A DNA stretch of 64,000 nucleotides from JAEUOS01 sp031423955 (GCA_031423955.1 JANPGJ010000036.1:1-64000); one strand, 5' to 3'; counted from the first letter of the stretch, positions 17,963-27,279 are shown. The notes: generated by a model from the letters alone, not told the origin. Numbers and translations: made by a program.

Positions 17963-18913
17963 ATGTCCAATGTAAATCTGATGGTGGTTTCGGGCAACGC
18001 CAATCCGTTGCTCGCCAAGGACGTCGCGAAACGGCTGTCGATTCCGGTTGGCCGCATCAGCGTGGGGCGCTTCTCCGACGGCGAAGTCAACGTCGAGATT
18101 CTCGAAAACGTGCGCGGGCGCGACGTATTCGTGTTGCAGTCCACGTCATCTCCGACCAACGATAACCTGATGGAAATCATGGTCATCGTCGATGCCTTGA
18201 AGCGTTCTTCGGCGGCGCGCATCACGGCCGCCATTCCGTATTTTGGCTATGCACGCCAGGATCGCCGGCCACGCTCGGCGCGGGTCGCGATTTCGGCCAA
18301 GGTGGTTGCCAACATGCTCGAAGCCGTTGGCGTCGACCGTGTCCTCACGATGGATCTGCATGCTGACCAGATCCAGGGGTTTTTCGACATTCCGGTCGAC
18401 AACATCTATGCCGCGCCGATCCTCTTGGGCGATGTCTGGAAACAGAATTTCCAGGACGTGATCGTGGTGTCGCCCGATGTCGGCGGGGTGGTGCGCGCAC
18501 GGGCGCTGGCCAAGCGGCTCGATAGTGATCTGGCGATCATCGACAAGCGGCGGCCGAAAGCCAATGTATCGGAAGTAATGAACATCATCGGTGAGGTCGA
18601 TGGCCGCACCTGCGTAATCATGGACGACATGGTCGATACCGCAGGCACCCTGTGCAAGGCGGCGGAAGTTCTCAAGGAACGCGGCGCGCGGCGGGTGGTG
18701 GCGTACTGCACGCATGCGGTGCTGTCGGGCAACGCGGTGCAAAAGATCACCGCATCGGCGCTTGATGAACTGGTGGTGACAGATACGATCGCGTTGCGCG
18801 ACGACGCGCGCGCCTGCAACAAGATTCGGCAGCTCTCGGTGGCCGAACTGCTGGCGGAGACCATCCGCCGCATCAACTCCGAGGACTCGGTGAGCAATCT
18901 GTTCATCGAGTGA
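17963..18913 (+). CDS. prs: Ribose-phosphate pyrophosphokinase
   Basis: 316 residues, full length. Makes PRPP from ribose 5-phosphate and ATP for nucleotide, His and Trp synthesis. Class I features: GRFSDGEVNVEI (~33-44), YFGYARQDRRPRSA (~94-107), the conserved DLHADQIQGFFD (~131-142) and the PRPP-binding loop VIMDDMVDTAGTL (~218-230). ATG 17963. An 18919-18938 hairpin follows the stop. Confidence 0.97.
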   Translation: MSNVNLMVVSGNANPLLAKDVAKRLSIPVGRISVGRFSDGEVNVEILENVRGRDVFVLQSTSSPTNDNLMEIMVIVDALKRSSAARITAAIPYFGYARQDRRPRSARVAISAKVVANMLEAVGVDRVLTMDLHADQIQGFFDIPVDNIYAAPILLGDVWKQNFQDVIVVSPDVGGVVRARALAKRLDSDLAIIDKRRPKANVSEVMNIIGEVDGRTCVIMDDMVDTAGTLCKAAEVLKERGARRVVAYCTHAVLSGNAVQKITASALDELVVTDTIALRDDARACNKIRQLSVAELLAETIRRINSEDSVSNLFIE

Positions 18914-18918
18914 ATCAG

Positions 18919-18938
18919 GCGGCATGTCCGCATGCCGC
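18919..18938. repeat. Hairpin after prs
   Basis: GCGGCATG and CATGCCGC form a perfect 8-bp stem around TCCG, six bases after the prs stop. No T-run follows, so it is more likely an mRNA 3'-end stabiliser or partial terminator. A direct repeat TATTGCTTG/TATTGCTTG follows at about 18951-18968, of unknown meaning. Confidence 0.45.
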
Positions 18939-19021
18939 ATCGCTGGAAAATATTGCTTGTATTGCTTGAAAACCCACGCGCGAATCTGGTCGCGGAAACG
19001 TGCGCTTAACGGAGAAACACC

Positions 19022-19738
19022 ATGAAAATCGAAGTCACTGCGTCAACGCGCACATTGCAAGGTACGGGTGCGAGCCGCCGCCTGCGTCGCGCCGGCCGTG
19101 TCCCGGGTATCGTGTATGGCGGCTCGCAGCCTGCCGCCAACATCGAGATCGACCACAATCCACTGTTCCATGCGATGCGCAAGGAGGCGTTTCATGCATC
19201 CATCCTCGACCTCAAGATCGATGGCAAGGTCGAGCCGGTGCTGTTGCGCGATCATCAGATGCACGCATTCAGGCAACAGATCCAGCATATAGACTTTCAG
19301 CGCGTCGATGCCAACCGTGAAATCAGCATCCGGGTGCCGTTCCACTTCGTCAACGCTGAAAACTCGCAGGCGGTCAAGTTCGGTGGCGCCATCGTTTCGC
19401 ACATCATGAACGATGTTGAAATCTCCTGTCTGCCGAAAGACCTGCCTGAATTCATCGAGGTGGATCTGTCGGAAATCGCCGCCGGCCACGCATTCCATAT
19501 CAAGGACCTGAAGTTGCCCGCCGGCGTTCGTGCGCTCACTCGCGGCAACGACAATCCGGTGATCGCCAGCGCCATGGTGCCTGGCGGCGAGAAGGAGGAT
19601 GACGCCGCCTCGCCGACCGCAGCCGATGTGCCGGCTACGGCGCAGAAGAAGCCGGCGGATGCAGCGGGCGCCGCACCGGCCAAAGGTGGCGCGCCGGCCA
19701 AAGCGGCGGCACCGGCGAAGAAGGAAGCCAAGAAGTAA
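19022..19738 (+). CDS. rplY: 50S ribosomal protein L25/general stress protein Ctc
   Basis: 238 residues. L25 binds 5S rRNA in the large subunit. Residues 1-95 are the L25 domain (MKIEVTASTR, LRRAGRVPGIVYGG, HQMHAFRQQIQHIDFQRVD), followed by the TL5/CTC beta domain to about 185 and an Ala/Lys/Pro-rich tail to the end, the long form typical of betaproteobacteria. ATG 19022 has GGAGA upstream. Normal position between prs and pth. Confidence 0.96.
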   Translation: MKIEVTASTRTLQGTGASRRLRRAGRVPGIVYGGSQPAANIEIDHNPLFHAMRKEAFHASILDLKIDGKVEPVLLRDHQMHAFRQQIQHIDFQRVDANREISIRVPFHFVNAENSQAVKFGGAIVSHIMNDVEISCLPKDLPEFIEVDLSEIAAGHAFHIKDLKLPAGVRALTRGNDNPVIASAMVPGGEKEDDAASPTAADVPATAQKKPADAAGAAPAKGGAPAKAAAPAKKEAKK

Positions 19739-19816
19739 TCGCCATTGGTCCGTCTGCTTTGCGACGGACCAATTCGTCTCATTCATGCGGCGGGTGACGC
19801 CGCATAATTCGACGGG

Positions 19817-19840
19817 GCCCCTGCGCAAGCCGGGGCTTTT
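19817..19840 (+). terminator. Intrinsic terminator between rplY and pth
   Basis: GCCCC pairs with GGGGC, with an inner GC/GC closing a GCAA tetraloop, and is followed by TTTTCTGTTT. Its end is only six bases before the ATG of pth, so it may act as an attenuator: pth would need read-through or an internal promoter. Confidence 0.6.
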
Positions 19841-19846
19841 CTGTTT

Positions 19847-20428
19847 ATGGCCATCAGGTTGATCGTAGGGCTGGGGAACATCGGGCCTGAATATGAGGAC
19901 ACGCGGCACAACGCCGGGTTCTGGCTGGTCGATGCGCTCGCGCGCGCATCCGGTACGGTGTTTCGCAACGAGAAAGGCTTCTTCGGGGCGTTAGCCAAGG
20001 CTGGCAACGCCTATCTGCTCAAGCCTTCGACCTTCATGAACCGCTCCGGCCAGGCGGTGGCGGCGCTTGCCACGTTCTACAAGATTGCGCCCGAGGAGAT
20101 TCTTGTCGCCCATGACGAGCTCGATCTTGCGCCGGGCATCATCAAGATGAAGCAGGGCGGCGGGCACGCCGGCCACAACGGACTCAAGGACATACAGGCG
20201 CGGCTGGGCAGTACCGACTTCTGGCGGGTACGGATCGGGATTGGGCACCCTCGTGAACTCGGAATGGCGAAGGAGGTCGTCGACTTTGTCCTGCATCGAC
20301 CAAGTCGCGAGCATTTGCAGCTGATCGACGAATGTATCGGTCGTGCCGTGGAAGTGATGCCCGAGGCGATTGGTGGAAAACTCGCGGTGGCGGTGATGAA
20401 ACTGCATGCCAAGAAAAAGCCTGCGTGA
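19847..20428 (+). CDS. pth: Peptidyl-tRNA hydrolase
   Basis: 193 residues. Releases tRNA from peptidyl-tRNA that falls off the ribosome. Family motifs: LIVGLGNIGPEYEDTRHNAGF (~5-25, the catalytic His being in TRHN), LKPSTFMNRSGQAV (~59-72), and the HDELDLAPG / GGGHAGHNGL region (~86-113). ATG 19847 sits directly after the rplY terminator, with no clear ribosome binding site. Stop overlaps the GTG of the patatin-like gene (GTGA). Confidence 0.96.
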   Translation: MAIRLIVGLGNIGPEYEDTRHNAGFWLVDALARASGTVFRNEKGFFGALAKAGNAYLLKPSTFMNRSGQAVAALATFYKIAPEEILVAHDELDLAPGIIKMKQGGGHAGHNGLKDIQARLGSTDFWRVRIGIGHPRELGMAKEVVDFVLHRPSREHLQLIDECIGRAVEVMPEAIGGKLAVAVMKLHAKKKPA

Positions 20429-21486
20429 AGCGCGCCTTGACGATCAAACTTGGCGGCAGGGCGCGAGATCACATTGCGCGCCATGGTCTCAGGCCAGGCG
20501 ACATTGCGTGTGTCCCGGCCGCCGCCGGCGGACCAAAAGGGCTGGCCTTGCTGCCGCTGGATCGCTGGTTGTTCGGGCACTGGCTCAGGAGCGCGCACGA
20601 CCTGACCCTGATCGGGGCCTCGATCGGCGCCTGGCGTATGGCAGCGGCCGCCAATGCCGACCCTGTGGCCGCGCTTGCGGCTCTTGAGCGTACCTACATC
20701 GAGGATCAGAACTATGGGGTCAAGCCCGGATCCGGCGAGGTCGCCGCACGCATGCGCGCGAATGTACAAACCGCGTTCGGCGACTGGCGCCCACGTGACA
20801 ACCTGACCTTGCGCGTTGTGACTTCACGTGCCGCTGGCGTACTTGACGGCAGGCATTCGCGCGCGGCGTTCGGTCGTGCAGCGATCGCCAATGCGCGCGG
20901 CCGGCACCATCTGGCGCGGCATCTGCAGCGCGTTGTGTTCACCTGCGGGCCGCGTGCGGCGTCGGATTCGCTGTTCCGGGCCGATGCGTTTGGCTTGCAG
21001 CATGTCGACCTGACCGCCGCCAATGCCTGCGAAGCGCTGCTTGCCTCCGGTTCGATCCCGATCGTCTGCGACCCGGTACGGGACGTCGCTGGCGCGCCTG
21101 CGGGACGCTATTGGGATGGCGGCCTGATCGACTACCACTTGTTCTACCCGTACGCGCAACTTGACCGACTCACGCTGTACCCGCATTTCACCTCCAGCGT
21201 CACACCCGGCTGGCTCGACAAATTCCTGCCATGGCGCAAGCAGGGCATCAGGGGGCTTGGCGCCGCGAGCTTGTCGAGCGTGATCCTGATTGCGCCGGCG
21301 GCGGAGTTCGTGGCAAGCCTGCCGAATGCGAGACTGCCTGATCGCAGCGATTTTTATCACTACGGCAGCGACCATCGGGCGCGCATCGCGGCGTGGAGGC
21401 GCGCGGTCGCGGAGTGTGCCCGCTTCGCCGACGAGGTCGCCGCCTGGCTTGAAAATCCCGATTTATCCTTTGTAGAAACCCTATAG
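20425..21486 (+). CDS. Patatin-like phospholipase/acyl hydrolase
   Basis: 353 residues from GTG 20425, which overlaps the TGA of pth; a longer frame exists inside pth but has no family features. Patatin-type Ser-Asp dyad: oxyanion glycine-rich AAAGGPKGLALL (~33-44), nucleophile elbow GASIGAW (~65-71, Ser67) and the aspartate motif YWDGGLIDYH (~230-239). Probably a cytoplasmic lipid acyl hydrolase; no signal peptide. It sits between pth and ychF, which are often direct neighbours, so it may have been inserted into that pair. Substrate unknown. Confidence 0.85.
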   Translation: MKRALTIKLGGRARDHIARHGLRPGDIACVPAAAGGPKGLALLPLDRWLFGHWLRSAHDLTLIGASIGAWRMAAAANADPVAALAALERTYIEDQNYGVKPGSGEVAARMRANVQTAFGDWRPRDNLTLRVVTSRAAGVLDGRHSRAAFGRAAIANARGRHHLARHLQRVVFTCGPRAASDSLFRADAFGLQHVDLTAANACEALLASGSIPIVCDPVRDVAGAPAGRYWDGGLIDYHLFYPYAQLDRLTLYPHFTSSVTPGWLDKFLPWRKQGIRGLGAASLSSVILIAPAAEFVASLPNARLPDRSDFYHYGSDHRARIAAWRRAVAECARFADEVAAWLENPDLSFVETL

Positions 21487-21497
21487 AAAGCCACATC

Positions 21498-22592
21498 ATG
21501 AGCGTCAAATGCGGCATCGTCGGGCTGCCCAATGTGGGCAAGTCCACCCTGTTCAATGCCCTCACCCGCGCCGGCATCGCTGCCGAGAACTACCCGTTTT
21601 GCACCATCGAACCCAACGTCGGCATCGTCGAGGTGCCCGATGCGCGCCTGGCGGAACTGGCGAAGATCGTGGTGCCGCAGCGCGTGCTGCCGGCGGCGGT
21701 GGAGTTCGTCGACATCGCCGGATTGGTGGCCGGTGCATCGAAGGGGGAAGGACTGGGTAACCAGTTTCTCGCCAACATTCGCGAAACCGATGCGATTGCG
21801 CATGTGGTGCGCTGCTTCGAGGACAGCAATGTGGTGCATGTCAACGGCCGGGTCGATCCGGTGGCCGACATCGAAACCATCAACACCGAACTTGCGCTGG
21901 CCGATCTCGCCTCTGTGGAGAAGCACTACAGCCGCTATTCCAAGATCGCCAAATCCGGCGGCGACAAGGAGGCGCAGAGAATCGTCGCCCTGTTGGACAA
22001 GATTCAGCCGGTGTTGAACGAGGCGAGGCCGGCGCGCAGCGTCGCCTTGTCCAAGGAGGAGCGGGAGTTGCTCAAGCCCTTGTTCCTGCTGACCGCCAAA
22101 CCCAGCATGTATGTCGCAAATGTGTCGGAAACGGGATTCGAAAACAACCCGATGCTTGATCGTGTCAAGGCCCACGCCGCCGCCGAGCATGCGCCGGTGG
22201 TGGCGATCAGCTGCGCGATCGAGGCCGAGATCGGCGGGCTTGACGAGGCAGACAAGCTTGATTTCCTCAAGGAAATGGGAATGACCGAGCCGGGCCTGAA
22301 CCGGGTGATTCGGGCAGGCTATGCGCTGCTTGGCCTGCAGACCTATTTCACCGCCGGCGTCAAGGAGGTGCGCGCCTGGACCGTGCATGTCGGCGCTTCC
22401 GCGCCGCAGGCGGCAGGCGTGATCCACACCGATTTTGAAAAGGGATTCATTCGCGCCGAGGTGATCGCCTATGACGACTTCCTTGCCTGCAAGGGCGAGC
22501 AGGGCGCGAAGGATCGCGGCAAAATGCGTGTTGAGGGCAAGGAATACATTGTCAAGGACGGCGATGTTATGCACTTCAGGTTCAACGTCTGA
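21498..22592 (+). CDS. ychF: Redox-regulated ATPase YchF (Obg-family)
   Basis: 364 residues, full length. YchF binds ATP rather than GTP and associates with ribosomes. G1 is GLPNVGKST (~8-16), G3 DIAGLVAGASKGEG (~69-82); the NxxE replacing NKxD of GTPases is expected in this family. The C-terminal TGS domain is seen in ARAW.V-type sequence VRAWTVHVGASAPQAAGVIH and DFEKGFIRAEVIAYDDF. ATG 21498, 11 bases after the patatin-like gene. Confidence 0.97.
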   Translation: MSVKCGIVGLPNVGKSTLFNALTRAGIAAENYPFCTIEPNVGIVEVPDARLAELAKIVVPQRVLPAAVEFVDIAGLVAGASKGEGLGNQFLANIRETDAIAHVVRCFEDSNVVHVNGRVDPVADIETINTELALADLASVEKHYSRYSKIAKSGGDKEAQRIVALLDKIQPVLNEARPARSVALSKEERELLKPLFLLTAKPSMYVANVSETGFENNPMLDRVKAHAAAEHAPVVAISCAIEAEIGGLDEADKLDFLKEMGMTEPGLNRVIRAGYALLGLQTYFTAGVKEVRAWTVHVGASAPQAAGVIHTDFEKGFIRAEVIAYDDFLACKGEQGAKDRGKMRVEGKEYIVKDGDVMHFRFNV

Positions 22593-22661
22593 GAAAACGC
22601 GGAACAAGTGCCTGGCATGCAGGCGATTGAACGGGAGTTCTTTCCAATTTGACCGGTTGTA

Positions 22662-22715
22662 GAAGCGGCTTTATCAACCTGCTGACTGATTCAGTGTTTG
22701 TCTAAAGGCCGCTTC
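22662..22715. repeat. 54-base interrupted inverted repeat after ychF
   Basis: GAAGCGGCTTTA (22662-22673) and TAAAGGCCGCTTC (22703-22715) pair over 12 bp with one bulged base, enclosing a second small palindrome ACTGA-T-TCAGT (22685-22695). There is no T-run after either arm. Could be a terminator of ychF without classic tail, or a small repeat element. Confidence 0.5.
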
Positions 22716-22788
22716 CGGGTATGGCAGCGTGCTTTCCAGATCGCCTTACGCTACACTTTCTTCAACCTCGAACCAGTCGGCTCTAACC

Positions 22789-25476
22789 ATGAAACTGCTC
22801 AAGTGGCTTGGCATCATCGTCGGCGGACTCGTCGTCCTGTTGATTGTGGCCGTCGGCATCATCAGCGCGACCTTTGATCCGAACAAATACAAGGACGATC
22901 TCACCGAGCTGGTCAAGGACAAGAAGCAGCGCACACTGGCGATTCCCGGCAACATCACACTCAAGGTATTTCCCAAGCTCGGCGTCGAACTCGGGCAGGT
23001 AACGCTGTCCGAGTTCAAGAGCGACAAGCAGTTCATGAAACTTGAGCGCGCCAAGCTGTTTGTCGATCTGATGCCGCTTCTGAAAAAGGAACTGATCGTC
23101 GACAAGATCGAGGTCGACGGACTCGCCGCGAACGTGGTTCGCGGGCGTGACGGCAAGTTCAATTTCGACGATTTGCTGTCGAAGGACGAAAAAGCCGAAG
23201 ACAAGATCAAATTCGACGTCGAGGGCATCAAGTTGTCGGGTGCGACGGTTACCTATCGCGATGATGCCACCGGGCAGACGCTGACCCTCGGGCAGCTTGG
23301 TCTGAGCACTGGCAGGATCGCCGACAAGGTGCCGGGCAAGATTGAATTCACCGCTCGGGCAGAAGGCTTGAGGCCGGCGATCAACGCACAGATCAGTTTT
23401 GCCGGCGGCGTTCTGTTCGACCTCGAAAAAAAGCAGTTCGCATTCACTGCACTGGAGGCCAAGGTGGCGGGATCGCTGCGCCAACCGGCAGAAAAGGGCA
23501 AGCCGGGGCTGGATCTGGCTGGCCTGGACGGCAAAATTTCCGCCGGTGACCTCAAGGTCGACGGCAACACGCTGGCCATCGATGCGCAAAAGCTGGCCCT
23601 TGAGATGCGTGGAACGATGGACCGTGAACCGTTCGAAATCAACCTGAGCGCGCCAAAACTTGCGGCCAATGGCAGGACGCAAGCGGTGCTGGCCGAAAAG
23701 ATCCAGCTCGAAGCCAAGGGAAGGCATCGCAACGAGTCCGGCTCGGTCAAGCTTGACGCCGCGAAGTTCGAGGCCGACATGGGCAATCACAAGATTGCGG
23801 TAGAAGGGCTGACTGCCACTGGGTCCGGCGCGATGCCCGGACTTCTGCTCAATGATTTCAAAGCCAAGGTCCCGAAGCTCTTGGTCAACCTCGGGGCCGG
23901 TCAGATCGCACTCGACGGCATCGCGCTGACCGCCGTGGGCAAGCGCGGGGATGAGGGGTTCGATCTCAAGGTTGATGCACCGAAACTGGCGATCAACAAG
24001 GATTCTGCGAGTGGCGAGGCGATCACCGGCAGCATCAAGTTGTCCGGTCGCGAAGTGGTCGATGCGAAATTCAGTTTAAGCGAGGTCAAGGGTTCGGCCA
24101 AGGCGCTTGCCATTGGCAAGATCGCGTTCGATATCGCGCAGGCGAAGTTCGGCGAAACCATGATTGTCGGCACAGTCAACACGACTCTGACGGCGAATCT
24201 GGAGGCGAAGCAGTTCGACCTGCCTCGTTTCGCTGCCGACCTGACCGTTGCCAATCCGCAAATGCCGATGAAGAGTGTGAAGTTGCCGATCAGCGGCAGC
24301 CTGCGCGCCGACCTGACGCGCGAGACTGCCAGCGCTGACCTGACGACCAAGTTCGACGACAGCATGATCGCGGCCAAGCTCGGCATGACCCGATTCAAGA
24401 ATTCCGCCCTGAGCTTCGAGGTGACGGTCGATACTCTCAACGTCGACAAATATTTTCCGCCGAAGGCCGGGGGCGACACCGGCAAGGGCAAACCGGTGGA
24501 GGCAGAGAAGCCGTTCGATCTGGCCGCGTTGAAGACCTTGAATGCGAGCGGAACGATCAAGGTCGGCCAATTGCAGGTCAACAACGTCAAGGCTGCCAAC
24601 GTGACGGTGGTCGTCAAGGCCGCTGGCGGCAAGCTCGACTTGAATCCGATGAATGCCGGTATGTATCAGGGCACGCTTGCCGGTGCTGTGAGCGTGAACG
24701 CCAACAGCAACACCATCGCTATCCGCCAGAATCTCACCGCGGTCAACATCAATCCGCTAATGAAGGATGCGCTCAACAAGGACATTCTCGAGGGGCGCGG
24801 CAATATCATGCTCGATCTCACCACCAGCGGCAGCACCGTAAGCCAGCTCAAGAAGGCACTCAACGGTTCAACCTCGATTTTGCTCAAGGATGGTGCCTAC
24901 AAGGGCATCAACCTGGCCAAGTCGTTTCGCGAAGCCAAGGCGGCGCTGACGCTCAACAAGTCGAAAATCCAGGAGGCGAAGAAGGAAGACAAGACCGACT
25001 TCACCGAAATGAAGATCAGTGCCCTGATCAAGAACGGCATCGCCAGTTCGGATGACCTTGATGCGAAGTCACCGTTCCTGCGTCTGGGGGGCGCGGGGAG
25101 CGTCGATATTGCGGCCGGCTCGATGGACTACCTGGCCAAGGCAACGGTGGTCAATACGTCGGGCGGGCAGGATTCGAAGGACATGGCGGCGCTCAAGGGC
25201 CTGACCATTCCGGTCAAGATCAACGGGCCGTTTGATGCGCTCAAGTATGACGTTCAGTACGCCGCCGTCGCCGGCAGTCTGGCGACCGAAAAGGTGAAGG
25301 ATACGGTCAAGGACAGTTTGAAGGAGAAGCTCGGCCTGACCAAGCCGCAGGACAAGGCCGGGCAGGCGCCAGCGGCCGGCCAGGCGCCAGTGCCGGCCGG
25401 TCAGCAACCGGCGGCCCAGCCGCAGTCAGCGAAGGACAAGGCGAAGGAAAAGCTGCGAGGACTGCTTGGCCGCTAG
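22789..25476 (+). CDS. AsmA-family protein
   Basis: 895 residues from ATG 22789 (MKLLKWLGIIVGGL); the upstream frame to 22729 lacks the anchor and is rejected. One N-terminal membrane helix (~5-27) is followed by a long beta-rich periplasmic domain: AsmA N-terminal segment FDPNKYKDDLTELV (~28-41), ITLKVFPKLGVELGQVTLSE (~57-76), and a C-terminal AsmA_2 part with IKGISASGTIKVG-like repeats and LLKDGAYKGINLAKSF (~700-715). The tail is Pro/Gln/Ala-rich and charged. AsmA proteins belong to the bridge-like lipid-transfer group and affect outer-membrane lipid homeostasis; the exact cargo is unknown. Monocistronic or with mutY 27 bases later. Confidence 0.9.
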   Translation: MKLLKWLGIIVGGLVVLLIVAVGIISATFDPNKYKDDLTELVKDKKQRTLAIPGNITLKVFPKLGVELGQVTLSEFKSDKQFMKLERAKLFVDLMPLLKKELIVDKIEVDGLAANVVRGRDGKFNFDDLLSKDEKAEDKIKFDVEGIKLSGATVTYRDDATGQTLTLGQLGLSTGRIADKVPGKIEFTARAEGLRPAINAQISFAGGVLFDLEKKQFAFTALEAKVAGSLRQPAEKGKPGLDLAGLDGKISAGDLKVDGNTLAIDAQKLALEMRGTMDREPFEINLSAPKLAANGRTQAVLAEKIQLEAKGRHRNESGSVKLDAAKFEADMGNHKIAVEGLTATGSGAMPGLLLNDFKAKVPKLLVNLGAGQIALDGIALTAVGKRGDEGFDLKVDAPKLAINKDSASGEAITGSIKLSGREVVDAKFSLSEVKGSAKALAIGKIAFDIAQAKFGETMIVGTVNTTLTANLEAKQFDLPRFAADLTVANPQMPMKSVKLPISGSLRADLTRETASADLTTKFDDSMIAAKLGMTRFKNSALSFEVTVDTLNVDKYFPPKAGGDTGKGKPVEAEKPFDLAALKTLNASGTIKVGQLQVNNVKAANVTVVVKAAGGKLDLNPMNAGMYQGTLAGAVSVNANSNTIAIRQNLTAVNINPLMKDALNKDILEGRGNIMLDLTTSGSTVSQLKKALNGSTSILLKDGAYKGINLAKSFREAKAALTLNKSKIQEAKKEDKTDFTEMKISALIKNGIASSDDLDAKSPFLRLGGAGSVDIAAGSMDYLAKATVVNTSGGQDSKDMAALKGLTIPVKINGPFDALKYDVQYAAVAGSLATEKVKDTVKDSLKEKLGLTKPQDKAGQAPAAGQAPVPAGQQPAAQPQSAKDKAKEKLRGLLGR

Positions 25477-25503
25477 CAAGCCTGGGTCCGGGCGTCGTGC
25501 CCG

Positions 25504-26652
25504 GTGAGATCAGAATCGGATCCTTCGCCGCCGCCGACCGGCCTGTCGGCATCCGCGGAATCAGGCCGTGCGGCGGCACCATTCGGGCCGCCGGCCGGTG
25601 ATTTCGCTTCACGCGTGATCAATTGGCAACGCAGGCACGGCCGGCATGGTTTGCCGTGGCAGAACACGCGGGACCCCTACCGGGTCTGGTTGTCGGAAAT
25701 CATGCTGCAGCAGACCCAGGTCGCGGCTGTGCTCGCCTACTATCAGCGCTTTCTGGATCGTTTCCCGGATGTGGTGTCGCTGGCGCGGGCGGAGACTGAT
25801 GAAGTGATGCGATTCTGGAGCGGCCTTGGTTATTACAGCCGGGCGCGCAACCTGCATCGTGCTGCGCGCAGCATCGCCAACAATCCAGGTGCGGCTTTTC
25901 CGTCAACGCCTGCCGAATTGCAACAATTGCCCGGAATCGGTCGCTCGACTGCCGCCGCGATTGCGACCTTTGCGTTCGGCCAGCGCGCGGCGATTCTCGA
26001 CGGTAATGTGAAGCGGGTCTTTGCGCGACATTTTGGCGTCGCGGGCTACCCCGGTTTGCCGGCAGTGGAGAAACAGTTGTGGCGGCACGCGGAGGCTCTG
26101 CTGCCTTGGCGAGGCAGCGAGGCATACACGCAGGGGCTGATGGATCTCGGAGCGACGCTTTGCACCCGCACGCGGCCACGTTGCGATGCATGCCCGGTGT
26201 CAGTGACCTGCGTGGCGCGCGCCGCGGGACGCACCGCCGAACTCCCGAATGCGAAGCCGCGCAAGGTGCTGCCGCGTCGTACCTGTGTGATGCTGGTGCT
26301 GCTCCACGGCGGCAAGGTATTGCTTGAGAGGCGGCCGCCGACCGGCATCTGGGGGGGCTTGCTGTGCCTGCCGCAGGCCGATGACCCCGGCGCGGCGCGT
26401 GCGCTGGCTGAGCGCCTTGGTGGTGACTGGGATGCACATGTCGCGCTCGCGACCATTGAGCATGGCTTCACGCACTATCACCTGACCATCCAAGCACTTG
26501 GTCTCGGCGTTCTTGCTGCAGTGGGGCTTGCGCCTGCCGTGCGGGAGCCACGCTACCGCTGGCTGGAGTTGTCGGAAACCGGTGATGCCGGCTTGCCAGC
26601 ACCGGTAAAAAAGCTGCTGTCGGGATTGGGCAATCCCCCGCTGTTTGCCTGA
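25504..26652 (+). CDS. mutY: Adenine DNA glycosylase MutY
   Basis: 382 residues from GTG 25504; the first ~30 residues are Pro/Ala/Ser-rich and not conserved, so a later start is possible. Removes A opposite 8-oxoguanine. LPWQNTRDPYRVWLSEIMLQ (Glu of the active site) at ~54-73, helix-hairpin-helix LPGIGRSTAAAI (~140-151), catalytic Asp in ILDGNVKRV (~164-172), and an iron-sulphur loop with C-x6-C-x2-C-x5-C spacing (CTRTRPRCDACPVSVTC, ~220-236). The C-terminal NUDIX-like domain that reads 8-oxoG follows. Complements mutM at 13406 in the GO repair system. Confidence 0.96.
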   Translation: MRSESDPSPPPTGLSASAESGRAAAPFGPPAGDFASRVINWQRRHGRHGLPWQNTRDPYRVWLSEIMLQQTQVAAVLAYYQRFLDRFPDVVSLARAETDEVMRFWSGLGYYSRARNLHRAARSIANNPGAAFPSTPAELQQLPGIGRSTAAAIATFAFGQRAAILDGNVKRVFARHFGVAGYPGLPAVEKQLWRHAEALLPWRGSEAYTQGLMDLGATLCTRTRPRCDACPVSVTCVARAAGRTAELPNAKPRKVLPRRTCVMLVLLHGGKVLLERRPPTGIWGGLLCLPQADDPGAARALAERLGGDWDAHVALATIEHGFTHYHLTIQALGLGVLAAVGLAPAVREPRYRWLELSETGDAGLPAPVKKLLSGLGNPPLFA

Positions 26653-26664
26653 AGGGCGGATTGC

Positions 26665-27279
26665 CTACTTCAATCCCTGTTGTTCGAGAAAGCGGTGAAT
26701 GGTCGTAAGGCGCAGGTCGGGGTCCTCAAGTTCCATCAATTTTTGTTTTGCCAGTGGCGGGATGGGCAACACTTCGGCCAGGCGATTCGCAAGCCATCCG
26801 GCCTCGTCGAAGTAGTGGGGTTGCGGCATCATTTCGGCCGGTAGCCTGGGCAGCAGCGCTTTCAGGAGCGTGGCGCAGGAGGTGAGTTCGGGGCGTACGG
26901 CAAGCACCGGGTCGTCAGCAATGCGATGAGCAAGCGCGCGGATCAACCCGTCCGCGGCGACACTTGTGGATTCGATACGAAAGCGATAGGTACCAGCGGT
27001 CTTGATCTGCAGGACGCCGAGCTGTTGCATGTCCCAGTCATGGATTTCAGCCAGACAGCCGATCACATGGGGCAGCGCGGGCGTGCCGACTTCAGAGCCT
27101 TCGCGGATCAGGCAGACGCCGAACGGCGTGCCGCGCTTCATGCAGTCGCGCGTCATGTCGACATAGCGTGCCTCGAACACGCGAAGTGGCAGTTGCCCTC
27201 CGGGAAACAGCACGGTGCCAAGAGGAAAAATCGGCAAGTGCTTCCAGTCCGGCGCGACGGTCGCAGGCGACGTGCTCAA
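26665..27279 (-). CDS. Stand-alone Lon substrate-binding (LonSB/PUA-like) domain protein
   Basis: 204 residues comprising only the N-terminal domain of Lon: LPIFPLGTVLFPGGQLPLRV (~15-34) and FEARYVDM (~35-42), the GVCLIREGSEVG segment (~54-65) and a helical C-terminal half. No ATPase or protease. The frame begins with TTG at 27279, overlapping the TGA of rapZ (TTGA), so it is probably translationally coupled; no ATG is available before the conserved block. Such proteins are widespread but their role is unknown. Confidence 0.88.
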   Translation of the reverse strand: MSTSPATVAPDWKHLPIFPLGTVLFPGGQLPLRVFEARYVDMTRDCMKRGTPFGVCLIREGSEVGTPALPHVIGCLAEIHDWDMQQLGVLQIKTAGTYRFRIESTSVAADGLIRALAHRIADDPVLAVRPELTSCATLLKALLPRLPAEMMPQPHYFDEAGWLANRLAEVLPIPPLAKQKLMELEDPDLRLTTIHRFLEQQGLK

